Shown: positions 1 to 8,765 of the stretch, piece after piece
How the letters are laid out: every line of letters begins with the position of its first letter
How positions within the stretch are numbered: position 1 is the first letter of the stretch
NCBI GenBank assembly: GCA_016845305.1
Contig: JAERSW010000027.1
Coordinates: 1-64,000, forward strand
Source: Acidimicrobiales bacterium
GTDB taxonomy: Bacteria > Actinomycetota > Acidimicrobiia > Acidimicrobiales > MedAcidi-G1
Direction: 5' to 3'
DNA length: 64,000 nucleotides
Translations under genes and position numbers: made by a program
Notes under the pieces: generated by a model
What the model saw: only the letters and a program-made list of their open reading frames with translations
Databases searched by the model: none
What the model was told of the DNA's origin: nothing

Positions 1-60
1 GGCTACGAGCGCCACCTCGTCGACGTCCTGGTCGGCGTGCTCACCGCCCCGGCCACCTGA
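1..60 (+). CDS. 3' end of an unidentified gene (partial)
   Basis: An open frame runs from the window edge to a TGA at 58-60 and encodes GYERHLVDVLVGVLTAPAT. It looks like the helical C-terminus of a small regulator or enzyme, but nineteen residues are too few to name a family. The stop codon is the first of a series of repeated CCACCTGAGGG units. Confidence 0.45.
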   Translation, partial: GYERHLVDVLVGVLTAPAT

Positions 61-130
61 GGGGCCCGCCGCCTGAGGGATCGGGCCACCTGAGGGCCCC
101 AGCCACCTGAGGGCCCCAGCCACCTGAGGG
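53..130 (+). repeat. 17-bp tandem repeat over a stop codon
   Basis: CCACCTGAGGGCCCCAG occurs as two exact adjacent copies (86-102, 103-119), with a truncated copy at 120-130 and degenerate copies at 53-71 and 72-85. The first copy carries the stop codon of the upstream gene, so the spacer has five CTGA steps. Confidence 0.85.
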
Positions 131-144
131 ATCGACCGGCCCGC

Positions 145-150
145 TACCGT
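145..150 (+). promoter_or_regulatory. Leaderless -10 element TACCGT
   Basis: TACCGT ends 8 nt before the GTG at 159 and no Shine-Dalgarno is present, so transcription should start at or next to the start codon. Confidence 0.55.
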
Positions 151-158
151 CGCCCGCC

Positions 159-866
159 GTGCACGTCATCCTCGTCCGGCACGGACGCCCCGAGAGCGTG
201 GTCGATTCGCCGACCGTCGCCGACCCCGGCCTCGACGAGATCGGTCGGTGGCAGGCCGAACGACTCACCGACTGGCTGGCGTGTGAACCCATCGACGCCG
301 TGGTCACCAGCCCCAAGGCCCGGGCCATCCAGACCGCCGCCGGGCTGTGCGCGGCCTCAGGCCTCGAGCCCCGGGTGGTCCCCGGCCTCGACGAGATCGA
401 CCGGGGCGCCCGCACCTACCTCCCCACCGAACTGCTCCCCACCGAGGGCGGCGCCTACTGGGAGATGATCTGCGAGAAGCGCTACGACGAGATCGGCTGG
501 GACACCCCCGAGGCGTTCCGCGACCGCGTCGTGGCCGCCTGGGACGACCTGTGCCGCAACCCGCCCGGCGAGCACGTCCTGGTGGCCTGCCACGGTGGCA
601 CCATCCGGACGATCCTCGCCGACGTGGTCGGCAACCCCTCGGCCGGCTTCCGCCTCGACTACACCTCGATCAGCCGGGTCGAGGTGACCGTGCCCGGCGG
701 GCCCGACGGCGACGGGCTCGCCGACCCGTACTGCTCGGTGGCGGGCACCAACCAGACCGCCCACTTCGACGCCCGCCGCAGCGAGGTGGTGGGCGCCTTC
801 CGGGGCGGCGAGCGTCCCGGGTCGCCGCCGCCCAACCGTCGACCGATGACCGCGCCAGCCTCCTAG
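159..866 (+). CDS. Histidine phosphatase family protein
   Basis: This 235-residue protein has the phosphohistidine RHG motif at residues 8-10 (ILVRHGRP) and the second catalytic histidine in CHGGTIR near residue 148. Both belong to the phosphoglycerate-mutase-like fold. The family includes phosphatases acting on sugar phosphates, nucleotides or phosphoproteins, and the substrate here is unknown. The GTG start is set by the -10 element 8 nt upstream. The C-terminal 40 residues are proline/arginine-rich and probably disordered. It resembles the gene at 57263-57883 along its whole length, including TSPKAR/ASPKSR and CHGG, so the two are paralogues. The end carries a degenerate 18-bp duplication around GCCTCCTAG. 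Confidence 0.85.
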   Translation: MHVILVRHGRPESVVDSPTVADPGLDEIGRWQAERLTDWLACEPIDAVVTSPKARAIQTAAGLCAASGLEPRVVPGLDEIDRGARTYLPTELLPTEGGAYWEMICEKRYDEIGWDTPEAFRDRVVAAWDDLCRNPPGEHVLVACHGGTIRTILADVVGNPSAGFRLDYTSISRVEVTVPGGPDGDGLADPYCSVAGTNQTAHFDARRSEVVGAFRGGERPGSPPPNRRPMTAPAS

Positions 867-908
867 AACGCACCGGCCTCCTAGGCGGAACCGGCCGTCG
901 CCGGCGGA

Positions 909-2129
909 TCAGCGACGCTCGAGGAGTTCCGGTCCCAGGTCGGCGACCGAGGCGGCGCCGACGAGGGCCATGGTCCGCTCGGTGCCGGACCGCAGCAGTT
1001 CGAGGACGTGGTCCACGCCCCGCTCGCCGGCCGCGGCCAGGGCGTACAGGAACAGCCGTCCCCCCATCGCCGCGTCGGCACCCGCGGCCACCGCCTTGAC
1101 GACGTCCGATCCCCGCCGCACCCCGCCGTCGCACACCACCTCGATCCGGCCCGCCACGGCCTCGGCGATCTCCGGCACCAGGTCGAACGGGGCCGGCGCC
1201 GTGTCGAGCTGCCGACCGCCGTGGTTGGACACGACGATGCCCTCCACGCCGTGCTCGACGGCCAGCACCGCGTCCTCCACGGCCTGGATGCCCTTGACGA
1301 GGATCGGGCCGTCCCACACGGTCCGCAGCCACGCCACGTCGTCCCACGACAGGCCGTGGTCGAACTGCTCGTTCATGTAGCCGGCCAGGTCGACCGCGGC
1401 GGTGCCGTCCAGGCCGGCCAGCCCCTCGGCGCTCGAGAACCGGATGGGCTCGGACCGCAGGAGCCGCCAGGTCCAGCCCGGGTGGCGCATCCCGTCGAGG
1501 AACGTGCCCGGTCCGATCTCGGGCGGCAGCGTGAAGCCCCGCCGGACGTCGCGTTCGCGGCGGCCCAGCTTGGCCGTGTCCACGGTCAGGCAGATGGCCT
1601 CGAAGCCGGACGCCGCGGCGCGCTCCACGAGGTCGCGGATGAGGTCGCGGTCGCGCCAGGCGTACACCTGGAACCAGAGGCGGGCATCGGGGCCGGCGAC
1701 CGCGGCGCACTCCTCGATGGACCGGGTGCCCATGGTGGACAGCGTGAACGGGATGCCGGCCCGCCCCGCGGCCCGGACCACCGCCAGCTCACCGGCCGGA
1801 TCGGCGATCCGGGTGAAGCCGGTGGGCGCCAGCACCAGCGGGAAGGCCAGGGGCCGTCCCAGCAGGGTGGTGGAGGTGTCCAGGTCACCGAGGCCGCGCA
1901 GCACCCGGGGCCGGAACGTCGTCTCCCGGAAGGCCCGGACGTTGCGGTCCAGCGTCAGCTCGTCCTCGGCCCCACCGTCGATGTAGTCGAAGACGCCGCC
2001 CGGCAGGCGTCGCTTCGCCATGGCCCGCAGGTCGTCGAGGTCGGCCGCGGCCCGGAGCCGACGGTCGGTGCGGTTGAACGCCGGCCGGCGCAGCCGCACG
2101 ACGGATCGGAGGGTCCTCAGCATTCCCAT
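909..2129 (-). CDS. FMN-dependent alpha-hydroxy-acid dehydrogenase/oxidase
   Basis: This 406-residue protein belongs to the lactate/glycolate oxidase family (LldD-like). The active-site signature SNHGGRQLD lies at 301-309 with catalytic His303. Upstream are the FMN-barrel segments FDYIDGGAEDE (47-57) and LAPTGFTRI (100-108), and CDGGVRRGSDVVKA forms the phosphate-binding end. It should oxidise a 2-hydroxy acid to the 2-oxo acid using FMN. The electron acceptor cannot be told from sequence. Pre-mycofactocin synthase MftD belongs to the same family, but no mycofactocin genes are nearby. It is last in a run rpiB-DUF3039-this gene, 17 nt after DUF3039. Start codons exist at 2129 and 2123, and a GGGAG precedes the first. 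Confidence 0.88.
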   Translation of the reverse strand: MGMLRTLRSVVRLRRPAFNRTDRRLRAAADLDDLRAMAKRRLPGGVFDYIDGGAEDELTLDRNVRAFRETTFRPRVLRGLGDLDTSTTLLGRPLAFPLVLAPTGFTRIADPAGELAVVRAAGRAGIPFTLSTMGTRSIEECAAVAGPDARLWFQVYAWRDRDLIRDLVERAAASGFEAICLTVDTAKLGRRERDVRRGFTLPPEIGPGTFLDGMRHPGWTWRLLRSEPIRFSSAEGLAGLDGTAAVDLAGYMNEQFDHGLSWDDVAWLRTVWDGPILVKGIQAVEDAVLAVEHGVEGIVVSNHGGRQLDTAPAPFDLVPEIAEAVAGRIEVVCDGGVRRGSDVVKAVAAGADAAMGGRLFLYALAAAGERGVDHVLELLRSGTERTMALVGAASVADLGPELLERR

Positions 2130-2146
2130 GGGCTCTCCCGGACCGG

Positions 2147-2404
2147 TCAGCCGCCGGACTCGCTGGCCTTCCGCTCCTCGTAGATCTCCCGACAGGTCGG
2201 GCAGACCGGATAGCGGTCGGGGTCACGACCCGGCACCCAGACCTTGCCGCAGAGGGCGACGATCGGCTTTCCGGTCACCGCGGACTCCACGATGTCGGAC
2301 TTGCGGGCGTAGTGCGAGAAGCGGTCGTGGTCGCCGTCGTCGAGCAGCGGGTCGTCCAGCCGCGGCTCGATGGTGGTGAGGCCGTCGCCGGAGAGGGTCG
2401 GCAC
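2147..2404 (-). CDS. DUF3039 family small protein
   Basis: An 85-residue protein with an acidic N-terminus followed by ALCGKVWVPGRDPDRYPVCP and TCRE. The three cysteines in C-x(n)-C-x2-C order suggest a small zinc knuckle. DUF3039 is a conserved actinobacterial family of unknown function. I chose the GTG at 2404 because GAGGAG lies about 6 nt upstream. A longer frame to 2467 would overlap rpiB. It follows rpiB by 10 nt and so should be co-transcribed with it. Confidence 0.8.
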   Translation of the reverse strand: MPTLSGDGLTTIEPRLDDPLLDDGDHDRFSHYARKSDIVESAVTGKPIVALCGKVWVPGRDPDRYPVCPTCREIYEERKASESGG

Positions 2405-2414
2405 GGGCGCCTCC

Positions 2415-2867
2415 TCAGGCCCCGGCCGAGCCGTCCAGGTCGGACAGCTTGTCGACCCGTCCCGCATGCCGGCCGCCCTCGAACTCGGCGTCCAGCCAGG
2501 CCCGCATGGCCTCGGACGCCACCTCGGGGCCGGTCAGGCGCTCGCCGAGGCAGATCACGTTGGCGTCGTTGTGCTGGCGGGTCAGGCGGGCCGACGTGGC
2601 GTCGTGCACGGTGGCCGCCCGCACCCCGGGCACCTTGTTGGCCGCCATGGCGATCCCGATGCCCGAGCCACACACGCAGACGCCCAGGTCCGCGTCGCCA
2701 CCGGCCACGGCGCGGCCCACCGCGGCGCCGAAGTCGGGGTAGTCGACCCGGTCGGTGGAGTGGGCGCCGAGGTCCAGCACGTCGTGGCCCAGGTTGCGCA
2801 GCTCACCGGCCAGCTGCTCCTTGAGCGCGTACCCGGCGTGGTCGGACCCGACGGCGATGGTGGCCAT
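2415..2867 (-). CDS. rpiB: Ribose-5-phosphate isomerase B
   Basis: A 150-residue RpiB/LacAB-family enzyme that interconverts ribose-5-phosphate and ribulose-5-phosphate in the non-oxidative pentose phosphate pathway. Visible motifs are GSDHAG (7-12), DYPDFG (42-47) and the catalytic CGSGIGI with Cys66. Length and motifs match the family. The ATG at 2867 is preceded 7 nt upstream by TAGCCT, so the mRNA is probably leaderless. The upstream in-frame extension to 2915 lacks support. DUF3039 follows after 10 nt. Confidence 0.93.
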   Translation of the reverse strand: MATIAVGSDHAGYALKEQLAGELRNLGHDVLDLGAHSTDRVDYPDFGAAVGRAVAGGDADLGVCVCGSGIGIAMAANKVPGVRAATVHDATSARLTRQHNDANVICLGERLTGPEVASEAMRAWLDAEFEGGRHAGRVDKLSDLDGSAGA

Positions 2868-2874
2868 GGGCCGG

Positions 2875-2880
2875 AGGCTA
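2875..2880 (-). promoter_or_regulatory. Leaderless -10 element of rpiB, TAGCCT
   Basis: On the minus strand TAGCCT ends 7 nt before the rpiB ATG. Its first three bases are also the TAG stop codon of tsaC (2880-2878), so the promoter core is built into the end of the preceding gene. Confidence 0.55.
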
Positions 2881-3543
2881 CCGGTCGACCCAGACCCCGG
2901 CCGCGGCGAGGTCATCGGGGCCGAGGCTCCCGAGCCGCAGGATCCGGGCCGGATCCACGGTCAGGTCCAGCACGGTGGACGGCACGCCGGTGCACGGACC
3001 GCCGTCGACGGCCAGCAGGCCGCCGCCGAGCACCGCGGCAGCGGATGCCGCGTCGGCCGGCGTGGCTTCGCCGGAACGGTTGGCCGAGGTGGTGGCGATG
3101 GGCCCCACCGCCGCCGCGATGGCACGCACCAGGTCGTGGTCGGGGCAGCGGATGCCCACCGTGGCCGGCCCGTCGTCGGCGGCCAGGCCCAGGGTCAGGC
3201 CGGCGCCCGGTCGGCGGGGCACGACCATGGTGAGCGGGCCGGGCCAGACCGCGGCGGCCAGGCGCTCGAAGCGTTCGTCGACCTCGGCCAGCGAACGGGC
3301 CTGGTCCACGTCGGCCACCAGCACGGCCACCAGCCGTTCGGCCGGTCGCCCCTTGCGGACGAAGACCTCCTCGACGGCGTCCGGGTCGGTGGCCACCGCG
3401 GCCACCCCGTAGACGGTCTCGGTGGGCAGGACGACCACGCCGCCGGCCCGCAGGCGGTCCACGGCGGCCGCCACCGCGCCCGCCGGATCGGTCGACGCGT
3501 CGAGCACCTCCGAGGGCCGTCTCTCCATTGGCAGGCCGTTCAT
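2878..3543 (-). CDS. tsaC: L-threonylcarbamoyladenylate synthase (TsaC/YrdC/Sua5)
   Basis: This 221-residue YrdC-domain protein makes threonylcarbamoyl-AMP from threonine, bicarbonate and ATP, the first step of tRNA t6A37 modification. It carries PTETVYGV (40-47), KGRP (64-67) and TTSANRSGE, all typical of the nucleotide/threonine pocket. It lacks the extra Sua5 C-terminal domain, so it is the short TsaC form. The ATG at 3543 overlaps the prmC stop (ATGA), indicating translational coupling. A second ATG lies at 3528. The order prfA-prmC-tsaC is common in bacteria. Confidence 0.93.
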   Translation of the reverse strand: MNGLPMERRPSEVLDASTDPAGAVAAAVDRLRAGGVVVLPTETVYGVAAVATDPDAVEEVFVRKGRPAERLVAVLVADVDQARSLAEVDERFERLAAAVWPGPLTMVVPRRPGAGLTLGLAADDGPATVGIRCPDHDLVRAIAAAVGPIATTSANRSGEATPADAASAAAVLGGGLLAVDGGPCTGVPSTVLDLTVDPARILRLGSLGPDDLAAAGVWVDR

Positions 3544-4457
3544 GCCGGCCGGCGGGCCACCAACGCCCGGTCGCGCCCAGCCAGGTCGGGATGGACGGCC
3601 ACGTCCACGTACCCGGTCGCCTCGGCATGGGTCGCCATGGCCCCCGTCTGGTCGGGAGCCATCTCCAGCACCAGCGCCCCACCGGGGGCCAGCCAACCCG
3701 GGGCTCCGTCGACCAGCGTCCGCAGGGCCGACGTCCCCGCACCGAGGGCGTCGTCGTCCGGGGAGAAGAGGGCCATGTCGGGCTCCCAGTCGACGACCTC
3801 GACCGGGAGGGGGTCGTCGGGCGCCACGTAGGGCGGGTTGGAGACCACCACGTCGAGCCGGCCGGCCAGCTCCGCGGGCAGGCCGTCGAACCACGATCCC
3901 TCGGACACCACCACCCGCTGGGCGGGCCTTCCGAGGCCGACGCAGTTGGCCCGGGCCACGGCCACCGCATCGGCCGAGGCGTCCACGCACCACACCCGGG
4001 TCCCCACCCGCTCGGCAGCCACCGACAGGCCGATGGCGCCCGAGCCGGTGCCCAGGTCGGCCACCAGTACCGGATCCCCGCCACCGTCGGGTCGTCCGGC
4101 GGCGCGGCGGTCGACCTCGAGGAGGGCCAGACCGGCCACCACCTCGGTCTCCGGTCGGGGGATCAGGACCCGCCGGTCGACCATGAGGTCCAGCGTCCGG
4201 AACGCCCACCGGCCCAGCACGTACTGCAGCGGTTCACCGGCCAGGCGACGCTCCACCATGGCATCGTGGCGGGCCATCCCCCGCACGGTGGCCAACCCGT
4301 CCAGGTCGGCCGCCGAGGTCGCCCCCGAGGCCTCGTCCACGATCCACCGGGCCTCCCGGGCCGGCAGCCCGGCGGCCGACAGGCGGCCCTCGGTCTCGGC
4401 CAGGACCTCCCGCCAGGCGACGGTTCCCTCGAGGTCGGTGTCGCCGCCCTCAGCCAT
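3540..4457 (-). CDS. prmC: Release factor glutamine methyltransferase PrmC
   Basis: A 305-residue class I SAM methyltransferase that N5-methylates the glutamine of the GGQ motif in release factors. The N-terminal helical domain is followed by RPETE (101-105), the SAM motif DLGTGSG (134-140) and catalytic NPPY (207-210). It overlaps its substrate gene prfA by 8 nt upstream and tsaC by 4 nt downstream. Confidence 0.95.
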   Translation of the reverse strand: MAEGGDTDLEGTVAWREVLAETEGRLSAAGLPAREARWIVDEASGATSAADLDGLATVRGMARHDAMVERRLAGEPLQYVLGRWAFRTLDLMVDRRVLIPRPETEVVAGLALLEVDRRAAGRPDGGGDPVLVADLGTGSGAIGLSVAAERVGTRVWCVDASADAVAVARANCVGLGRPAQRVVVSEGSWFDGLPAELAGRLDVVVSNPPYVAPDDPLPVEVVDWEPDMALFSPDDDALGAGTSALRTLVDGAPGWLAPGGALVLEMAPDQTGAMATHAEATGYVDVAVHPDLAGRDRALVARRPA

Positions 4458-5529
4458 CGGCGCCGTCGAGCCCCTCGGCCAGCTGCCGGGTCCGCTCGTC
4501 GGCCAGCAGCCCGTCGGTCACCTCGTCCAGCTCGCCGGCCAGGACCCGGTCCAGCTTGTGCAACGTCAGGCCGATGCGGTGGTCGGTGACCCGGTTCTCC
4601 TTGAAGTTGTACGTCCGGATCTTCTCCGACCGGCCTCCGCCGCCGACCTGGCCCCGGCGGGCCTCCGACGCCTCGGACTGCTGCCGCTCCTGCTCGATCT
4701 GCAGGAGGCGGGACCGCAGGACCCGCAGGGCCTTCACCTTGTTCTGCAGCTGGCTCTTCTCGTCCTGCATGGACACGACCAGGCCGGTGGGCTTGTGGGT
4801 GATGCGGACCGCCGAGTCGGTGGTGTTGACCGACTGACCACCCGGACCGGACGCCCGGTACACGTCGACCTGCAGGTCGTTCTCGTCGACCTCGACCTCG
4901 ACCTCGTCGGCCTCGGGCAGCACGCTGACCGTGGCCGACGACGTGTGGATCCGGCCCTGCGACTCGGTGACCGGCACCCGCTGCACCCGGTGCACGCCGC
5001 CCTCGTACTTCAGCCGGGTCCATGCGTCCTCGCCCTTGACGAGCACCATCACCTCGCTGAACCCGCCCATGTCGGATTCCCGTGCCTCCAGGGGCTCGAC
5101 CGTCCACCCGTGGGCGGCGGCGAAGGCCAGGTACATCTCATGGAGGTCGCGGGCGAACAGGTTGGCCTCCTCGCCGCCCTCGGCGCCCCGGATCTCCACG
5201 ATCACCGGACGGCCGTCGTTGGGGTCGCGGGGCAGCAGCAGCGTCCGCAACTCGCCCTCCAGGCGCTCGATCTCGCCCTCCAGCGAACCGATCTCGGACC
5301 GGAGCTGGTCCCGCTCCTCGCCCTCGGCCAACTCGGCCAGCTCTCGGGCCGCTTCCAGGTCGTCGTGGGCCGCCCGCAAGGGGCGGCCGACGGCCAGGAC
5401 CTCCTCCAGTTCCTTGAAGCGTCGGCCGGCGGCCTGCAGGAGCCCGGGGTCGCCGAGCACCGCGGGATCGGCGAGGCGGCCCTCCACCTCCGCGTACTCG
5501 GCCTCGAGGGCGTCGACCTGCTCCAGCAT
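4450..5529 (-). CDS. prfA: Peptide chain release factor 1
   Basis: A 359-residue class I release factor reading UAA and UAG. The anticodon-like tripeptide PVT is at 186-188 and the peptidyl-tRNA hydrolysis motif GGQ at 230-232 (SGPGGQSVNTTDSAV). The N-terminus is a helical, glutamate-rich domain. The ATG at 5529 follows TACCCT by 7 nt, so the mRNA is predicted to be leaderless. prmC, its modifying enzyme, overlaps the 3' end. Confidence 0.96.
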   Translation of the reverse strand: MLEQVDALEAEYAEVEGRLADPAVLGDPGLLQAAGRRFKELEEVLAVGRPLRAAHDDLEAARELAELAEGEERDQLRSEIGSLEGEIERLEGELRTLLLPRDPNDGRPVIVEIRGAEGGEEANLFARDLHEMYLAFAAAHGWTVEPLEARESDMGGFSEVMVLVKGEDAWTRLKYEGGVHRVQRVPVTESQGRIHTSSATVSVLPEADEVEVEVDENDLQVDVYRASGPGGQSVNTTDSAVRITHKPTGLVVSMQDEKSQLQNKVKALRVLRSRLLQIEQERQQSEASEARRGQVGGGGRSEKIRTYNFKENRVTDHRIGLTLHKLDRVLAGELDEVTDGLLADERTRQLAEGLDGADG

Positions 5530-5536
5530 CGGGTTC

Positions 5537-5542
5537 AGGGTA
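5537..5542 (-). promoter_or_regulatory. Leaderless -10 element of prfA, TACCCT
   Basis: TACCCT on the minus strand ends 7 nt upstream of the prfA ATG, with no ribosome-binding site between them. It would drive prfA-prmC-tsaC separately from the rpmE unit upstream. Confidence 0.5.
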
Positions 5543-5605
5543 CCGACGGGTCCCCCGGCCCCTGCCGGACCTCCGGCTCCCCGAGGATCCGACGACGGCG
5601 GAGGG

Positions 5606-6625
5606 TCAGGCCCGGTCCCAGCCGCAGGGCACGCCGACCACCGAGGTCGGGACCCGCAGCCGGGCCAGGGCACGCTCCACCGGCGGCAGGACGTCACGGG
5701 CCGGCAGGGCCACCACCACCCGGTCGGGGCGCTCGCGCAGGACCAGCTCGCAGGCCGCCCCCAGCAGGCGTGGATCAACGCCCACCGAGGACACGACCAA
5801 CACCCGCTCCCCGTCGGGACCGGCGCCCACGGCGGGGGCCGGCGACGGGTCGCGCAGGTTCGGACGCTCGTCGGCCGGATCCACCGGGGCCAGGTCCGCC
5901 AGGCCGACCAGGTCGGGCGAAGCGCACAGGTCGCGGCGCAGCCACCGCTCCCGACACAGGGTGGCCAGGGGATGGGCGCCAGCGCCGGTCCGGCGCTGGG
6001 CCCGGACCAGGTCGGCCGCCGCGGCCAGCACCTCCGAATCGGACCGGTCGCCCTGCATGATGGCGCCCGCCTCGCGGTCGAAGCGCCCCACCCCGACCCG
6101 GACCACGGGGCCGCCGTCGGGACTGGCCTCGGGGTCGTCGACCACCCGGACCACCTCGAGGCCCAACACCTCGCCGCGCCAGGTGCCGTGCTCCCGCAGC
6201 GGCTCCACGCCCACGCCCCGGCACAGGTCGTCGAAGCCGTCGGGTGCCGGCACCTCGACCGGTTCGACCGGATCCCCCGCCGGCTCGACGGGCACCAGGC
6301 CCCGGCCGTCGACGAGGAACACCTCGGGCGGGTCGTGGAGGGCAGTGGCCCGGCGGGCCACCACGGCGGCGACCATCGGGTCGTCGACCAGCAGGCGGAC
6401 GGGGACCGGGGCATCGGGGGTGCCGTGCCGACCGGCCCGCAGCACCGCCGTGCCCAGGACCGTCTCCGGTGCGTCCTCGGACGCCAGGGTCCACAGGCAC
6501 GTGCCGTCGAAGAGGTGGTCGCCGTCGGGCTCGCCTCCATCGGTGGGCCCACCGGCGGCCCCGACGACCAGGGCGCGCAACTTGGCGCCACGCAGGGCGG
6601 ATCGGCGCTCGGGATCGAGGGCCAT
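5606..6625 (-). CDS. Uncharacterised protein between rpmE and prfA
   Basis: This 339-residue protein has no signal peptide or membrane segment and I do not recognise a family. It is acidic, with an alternating Ala/Val/Asp-rich pattern. Two stretches look like beta strands followed by glycine turns: LRALVVGAAGG near the N-terminus and VLVVSSVGVDPRLLG about 80 residues from the end. The last part, RVVVALPARDVLPPVERALARL, resembles a Rossmann-like edge. Its start lies 37 nt after rpmE, so the two may be co-transcribed. It may be a lineage-specific gene of Acidimicrobiia. Confidence 0.6.
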   Translation of the reverse strand: MALDPERRSALRGAKLRALVVGAAGGPTDGGEPDGDHLFDGTCLWTLASEDAPETVLGTAVLRAGRHGTPDAPVPVRLLVDDPMVAAVVARRATALHDPPEVFLVDGRGLVPVEPAGDPVEPVEVPAPDGFDDLCRGVGVEPLREHGTWRGEVLGLEVVRVVDDPEASPDGGPVVRVGVGRFDREAGAIMQGDRSDSEVLAAAADLVRAQRRTGAGAHPLATLCRERWLRRDLCASPDLVGLADLAPVDPADERPNLRDPSPAPAVGAGPDGERVLVVSSVGVDPRLLGAACELVLRERPDRVVVALPARDVLPPVERALARLRVPTSVVGVPCGWDRA

Positions 6626-6662
6626 CAGGTGTGATCCGGTCCGACGGGGACCGGGAGGGGGC

Positions 6663-6917
6663 TCAGCCCTTGCGGCGCTTGCCGTAGCGGCGCTCGAAGC
6701 GCTCGACGCGTCCGGCGGTGTCCACGATCTTCATCGTGCCGGTGAAGAACGGGTGGCTGGCCGAGGAGATCTCGACCTTGACCAGCGGGTACTCCACGCC
6801 GTCGTCCAGCGTGATGACGTCGTCGGTCTCGACCGTCGAACGGATCACGAAGTTGGTGCCCTCCGAGAGGTCCTGGAAGACCACGGGGCGGTAGTTCGGG
6901 TGGGTGTCCTGCTTCAT
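6663..6917 (-). CDS. rpmE: 50S ribosomal protein L31, type B (zinc-free)
   Basis: An 84-residue L31 with the type B pattern: HPNYRPVVFQD, a beta-rich middle, SSASHPFFTG and DTAGRVERFERRYGKR. It lacks the CxxC pair of zinc-binding type A L31, so it should be usable under zinc limitation. It lies downstream of rho, as rpmE does in many bacteria. CAGACT ends 9 nt before the ATG and may be a degenerate leaderless -10. Confidence 0.92.
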   Translation of the reverse strand: MKQDTHPNYRPVVFQDLSEGTNFVIRSTVETDDVITLDDGVEYPLVKVEISSASHPFFTGTMKIVDTAGRVERFERRYGKRRKG

Positions 6918-6926
6918 GGTGGGTCC

Positions 6927-6932
6927 AGTCTG
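6927..6932 (-). promoter_or_regulatory. Candidate -10 variant CAGACT of rpmE
   Basis: CAGACT on the minus strand sits 9 nt before the ATG of rpmE. It keeps the A and T at positions 2 and 6 of TANNNT but not the first T. The same variant precedes etfB and, as GAGACT, the FAH gene. Confidence 0.3.
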
Positions 6933-7025
6933 CGGTGCGTTCGGGGCCTCGGCAACCCGCGTGACGGGTGCGACGGGCCGGAGGATCGGGGTCCGGTGGC
7001 GGGGGTCGTCGGGGACGGGTGCCGG

Positions 7026-8765
7026 TCAGGCGCCCATGCTCGGTCCCTTGGCGATCTCCACCAGGAACTCCTCGTTGTCGTTGAAGGTCTTGAGCCGGTC
7101 GATCAACAGCTCCAGGCCGGCCGCCGCCCCGGCGTCGCCGTCGTTGGCCAGGCCGTTGAGCACCCGCCGGAGCTTCCACACCTGGTTCAGCTGCTTTCGC
7201 TCGAACAGCAGCTCCTCATGCCGGGTCGACGAGCCGTCCACGTCGATGGCCGGGTAGATGCGCCGCTCGGCGATGCGCCGGTCGAGGCGCAGCTCCATGT
7301 TGCCGGTGCCCTTGAACTCCTCGAAGATCACCTCGTCCATCTTCGAGCCGGTCTCCACCAGCGCGGTGGCCAGGATGGTCAACGAACCACCCTCCTCCAC
7401 GTTGCGGGCCGCACCGAAGAACCGCTTCGGCGGGTAGAGGGCGCCGCTGTCCACGCCACCGGACATGATCCGGCCGGTGGCCGGAGCGGCCAGGTTGTAC
7501 GCCCGGGACAGGCGGGTGATGCCGTCGAGCACGATGACCACGTCCTCGCCGTACTCCACCATCCGCTTGGCCCGCTCGATGGTGACCTCGGCCAGCGCCG
7601 TGTGCTCGTCGCTGGGACGGTCGAAGGTGGAGCCCACCACCTCGCCCCGCTGCAGCCAGCGGCGCATGTCGGTGACCTCCTCGGGCCGCTCGTCGACCAG
7701 CAGGACGATGAGCTTCACCTCGGGGTGGTTGGTCTCGATGGACCGGACGATCGACTTCATGATCGTCGTCTTGCCCGCCTTCGGGGGAGAGACGATCATG
7801 CCGCGCTGGCCCTTGCCGACCGGCGAGAGCAGGTCGATGATCCGGGCCGTCATGTTGGTGGGGTCGCCGTCGACCTCCATCCGGAGCTTCTCGTCGGGGA
7901 ACAGCGGGGTGAGGTCCTCGAAGCGGGGCCGGTCCTTGGCCTGCTCGGGGTCCCGGCCGTTCACCGTGTCGATGCGGAGCAGGGCGGGGTTCTTCTCGCT
8001 GCGGTTGGCCGGCCGCGAGGCGCCCACCAGGTGGTCGCCGCGTCGCAGGCCGTGCTGGCGGACCTGCTTGACCGACACGTAGGCGTCCTTCTTCGACGGC
8101 TTGAAGCCGCCGGTACGCAGGAAGCCGTAGCCCTCGTCGCGGAGGTCGAGGTAGCCCTCCACGTCGACCGGCTCGCCGTCCCACGGCTCCTCCGGCCCCT
8201 GGTCGCGGTCGCGGCCCCGGCGGCGACGACGACGGTTGCCGGGATCGGCGCCGTCGTTCTGGCCGCCCTGGCCCCGGTCGCCTCGGTTCTGCTGGCTGCG
8301 GCCCTGACCCTGACCCTGACCCTGGCGGTTCTGCTGGTTGCGACCCTGTCGGTCGCCCCCGTCACGACCCCCGGCCTGCTCGGACTCCCCGGAGGCCTCG
8401 GACCCCTCGGCCTTCCCCGCGTCCCCGTCGTCCTTCTCGGCCTCGGCGGCCTCCTCGGCAGCCGCGGCCACCTCCCATTCGGCCGGCGGCTCCTCGTCGG
8501 AGGACGCGTCCTCGGCCGCGTCCTCGACGGTGACCTCGACGGCCGGCTCGTCGGCGGCGGGGGCCGGGGACTGCGCCGCGCCGTTGCCGGCACTCGACCC
8601 ATTCGAACCCGACGGGTCGGCCAGGTCGAGGATCAGCTCGACGATCTCCGCCTTGCGGGCCCGCGACCCGGGCTTGCCGCCCAGGGCGGTGGCGATCGTG
8701 GTCAGCTCGTCGCGGTCCTTGCCCTCGAGGGTTCCGCGGTCCATTGGGGTGGAGGCCATGCTCAC
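7026..8765 (-). CDS. rho: Transcription termination factor Rho with long disordered insert
   Basis: A 579-residue hexameric RNA helicase. An N-terminal SAP-like segment (about 15-48) is followed by an inserted low-complexity region (about 50-195). That region is first Ala/Glu/Asp-rich and then Gln/Asn/Gly/Arg-rich, ending in a run of arginines. Next come the cold-shock-like RNA-binding domain (about 200-270), Walker A PPKAGKTT (327-334), Walker B VVIVLDG near 413 and the R-loop/Q-loop region. Actinobacterial Rho proteins are known for such inserts, and this one is unusually Q/N-rich. The GTG at 8765 and an ATG at 8759 are both possible starts. The 368-nt region upstream suggests a long leader. 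Confidence 0.96.
   Translation of the reverse strand: MSMASTPMDRGTLEGKDRDELTTIATALGGKPGSRARKAEIVELILDLADPSGSNGSSAGNGAAQSPAPAADEPAVEVTVEDAAEDASSDEEPPAEWEVAAAAEEAAEAEKDDGDAGKAEGSEASGESEQAGGRDGGDRQGRNQQNRQGQGQGQGRSQQNRGDRGQGGQNDGADPGNRRRRRRGRDRDQGPEEPWDGEPVDVEGYLDLRDEGYGFLRTGGFKPSKKDAYVSVKQVRQHGLRRGDHLVGASRPANRSEKNPALLRIDTVNGRDPEQAKDRPRFEDLTPLFPDEKLRMEVDGDPTNMTARIIDLLSPVGKGQRGMIVSPPKAGKTTIMKSIVRSIETNHPEVKLIVLLVDERPEEVTDMRRWLQRGEVVGSTFDRPSDEHTALAEVTIERAKRMVEYGEDVVIVLDGITRLSRAYNLAAPATGRIMSGGVDSGALYPPKRFFGAARNVEEGGSLTILATALVETGSKMDEVIFEEFKGTGNMELRLDRRIAERRIYPAIDVDGSSTRHEELLFERKQLNQVWKLRRVLNGLANDGDAGAAAGLELLIDRLKTFNDNEEFLVEIAKGPSMGA

Noticed and set aside
909-2129. Mycofactocin synthase MftD
   Set aside because: The family match is general and no other mycofactocin gene is in the window.
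8281-8345. TGACCC repeats on the plus strand as binding sites
   Set aside because: They lie inside rho and encode the QGQGQG stretch of its disordered insert.
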